Origin: an uncultured Bacillota bacterium
GTDB taxonomy: Bacteria; Bacillota_I; Bacilli_A; RFN20; CAG-288
DNA length: 50,335 nt
Reading direction: 5' to 3'
Assembly: GCA_949299015.1 (NCBI GenBank)
Contig: CASFYT010000003.1
Coordinates: forward strand, 1 to 50,335
Shown here: positions 50,162 to 50,335 of the stretch, one piece after another
Position numbering within the stretch: the first letter of the stretch is position 1
Layout: each line of letters begins with the position of its first letter
Position numbers and translations under genes: made by a program
The notes under the pieces: generated by a model
Told to the model about the DNA's origin: nothing
What the model saw: the letters and a program-made list of their open reading frames with translations, nothing else
Database searches by the model: none

Positions 50162-50335
50162 TTTTGCACGAATCAAAATAGAGGAGTAGCCACATTAATA
50201 GTTGATGAACTTGAGAGAATATCTAATTGTCAAATAACTGTTGATGCTTCTATTACTGCTTTGCCTTTTTTTATTAATCGAGGTTATAAGATAATAAAAA
50301 AACAGACCATTTATAGAAGAGGAGTTGCTCTAACT
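50162..50335 (+). pseudogene. GNAT acetyltransferase C-terminal fragment, probably broken
   Basis: The frame ending at the window edge reads NRGVATLIVDELERIS, then TVDASITALPFFINRGY and KKQTIYRRGVALT, which is the acetyl-CoA motif A remnant and C-terminal half of a GNAT acetyltransferase. In the same frame TGA stops occur at 50159-50161 and 50144-50146, just before motif A, and no start codon with a ribosome site is seen. A continuing reading FDFARIK in another frame just upstream suggests a frameshift. Base composition is about one-third GC, unlike all genes to the left. The 3' end lies outside the window. Confidence 0.55.

Noticed and set aside
1-50335. CRISPR arrays, insertion sequences and rRNA genes
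   Set aside because: No regularly spaced repeats, transposase motifs or rRNA sequence were seen while reading the window.

Overview
The window reads as chromosomal DNA of a GC-rich member of the Bacillota, probably an uncultured Bacilli lineage. It carries a PolC-type replicative polymerase (1445 aa), the rpsB-tsf-pyrH-frr-uppS-cdsA-dxr-rseP block in its usual Bacillota order, CIRCE control of a heat-shock gene, cre-like sites, Firmicutes-type (class II) GalT, and a YhaM nuclease. Lipoproteins with long serine tracts after the lipobox suggest an Erysipelotrichales/RFN20-like gut relative; that placement is inference. Codon use is strongly GC-biased (third positions mostly C or G), with gene overlaps of 1-35 nt inside operons.

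Layout. 1-4.1 kb: N-terminus of an FtsK-like gene (minus), about 690 bp of non-coding DNA, a stand-alone NrdD-tail-like gene, and the galK-galT operon (minus) with a cre-like site at its promoter. 4.2-7.0 kb: a possible small leader ORF and a large FtsX-type permease fused to an ABC ATPase domain that has lost its motifs. 7.1-15.3 kb (plus): yitT, gltX, a flippase/synthase-like membrane protein, a GT4 glycosyltransferase, recX, yhaM and an unknown membrane protein, closed by a terminator. 15.3-20.9 kb (plus): an unknown membrane protein, tsaE-tsaB-rimI-tsaD (t6A tRNA modification and S18 acetylation), asnS and a 56-aa membrane peptide. 20.9-22.1 kb: galE. 22.1-26.5 kb: polC (minus), divergent from hsp20, which has two CIRCE-type operators.

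27.2-42 kb is a surface-protein region: two lipoproteins on the minus strand, then three lipoproteins, an intact ABC-FtsX fusion and a sixth lipoprotein on the plus strand. Five of the six have a serine-rich linker right after the lipidated cysteine. 42-49.7 kb (minus) is the rpsB-to-rseP block, preceded by a structured rpsB leader. The window ends with tRNA-Glu(CTC) and then abruptly AT-rich DNA carrying a damaged GNAT acetyltransferase fragment, which may be the edge of an acquired segment.

Functional links: GalK, GalT and GalE make the Leloir pathway; TsaB/D/E with RimI serve translation accuracy alongside GltX, AsnS and tRNA-Glu; UppS, CdsA, Dxr, RseP and the GT4/flippase pair serve envelope lipids and membrane proteolysis; the lipoproteins and the two ABC-FtsX proteins are the accessory, least understood part. 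Short AT-rich codon patches inside otherwise GC-rich genes recur across the window and are not explained by any annotation.
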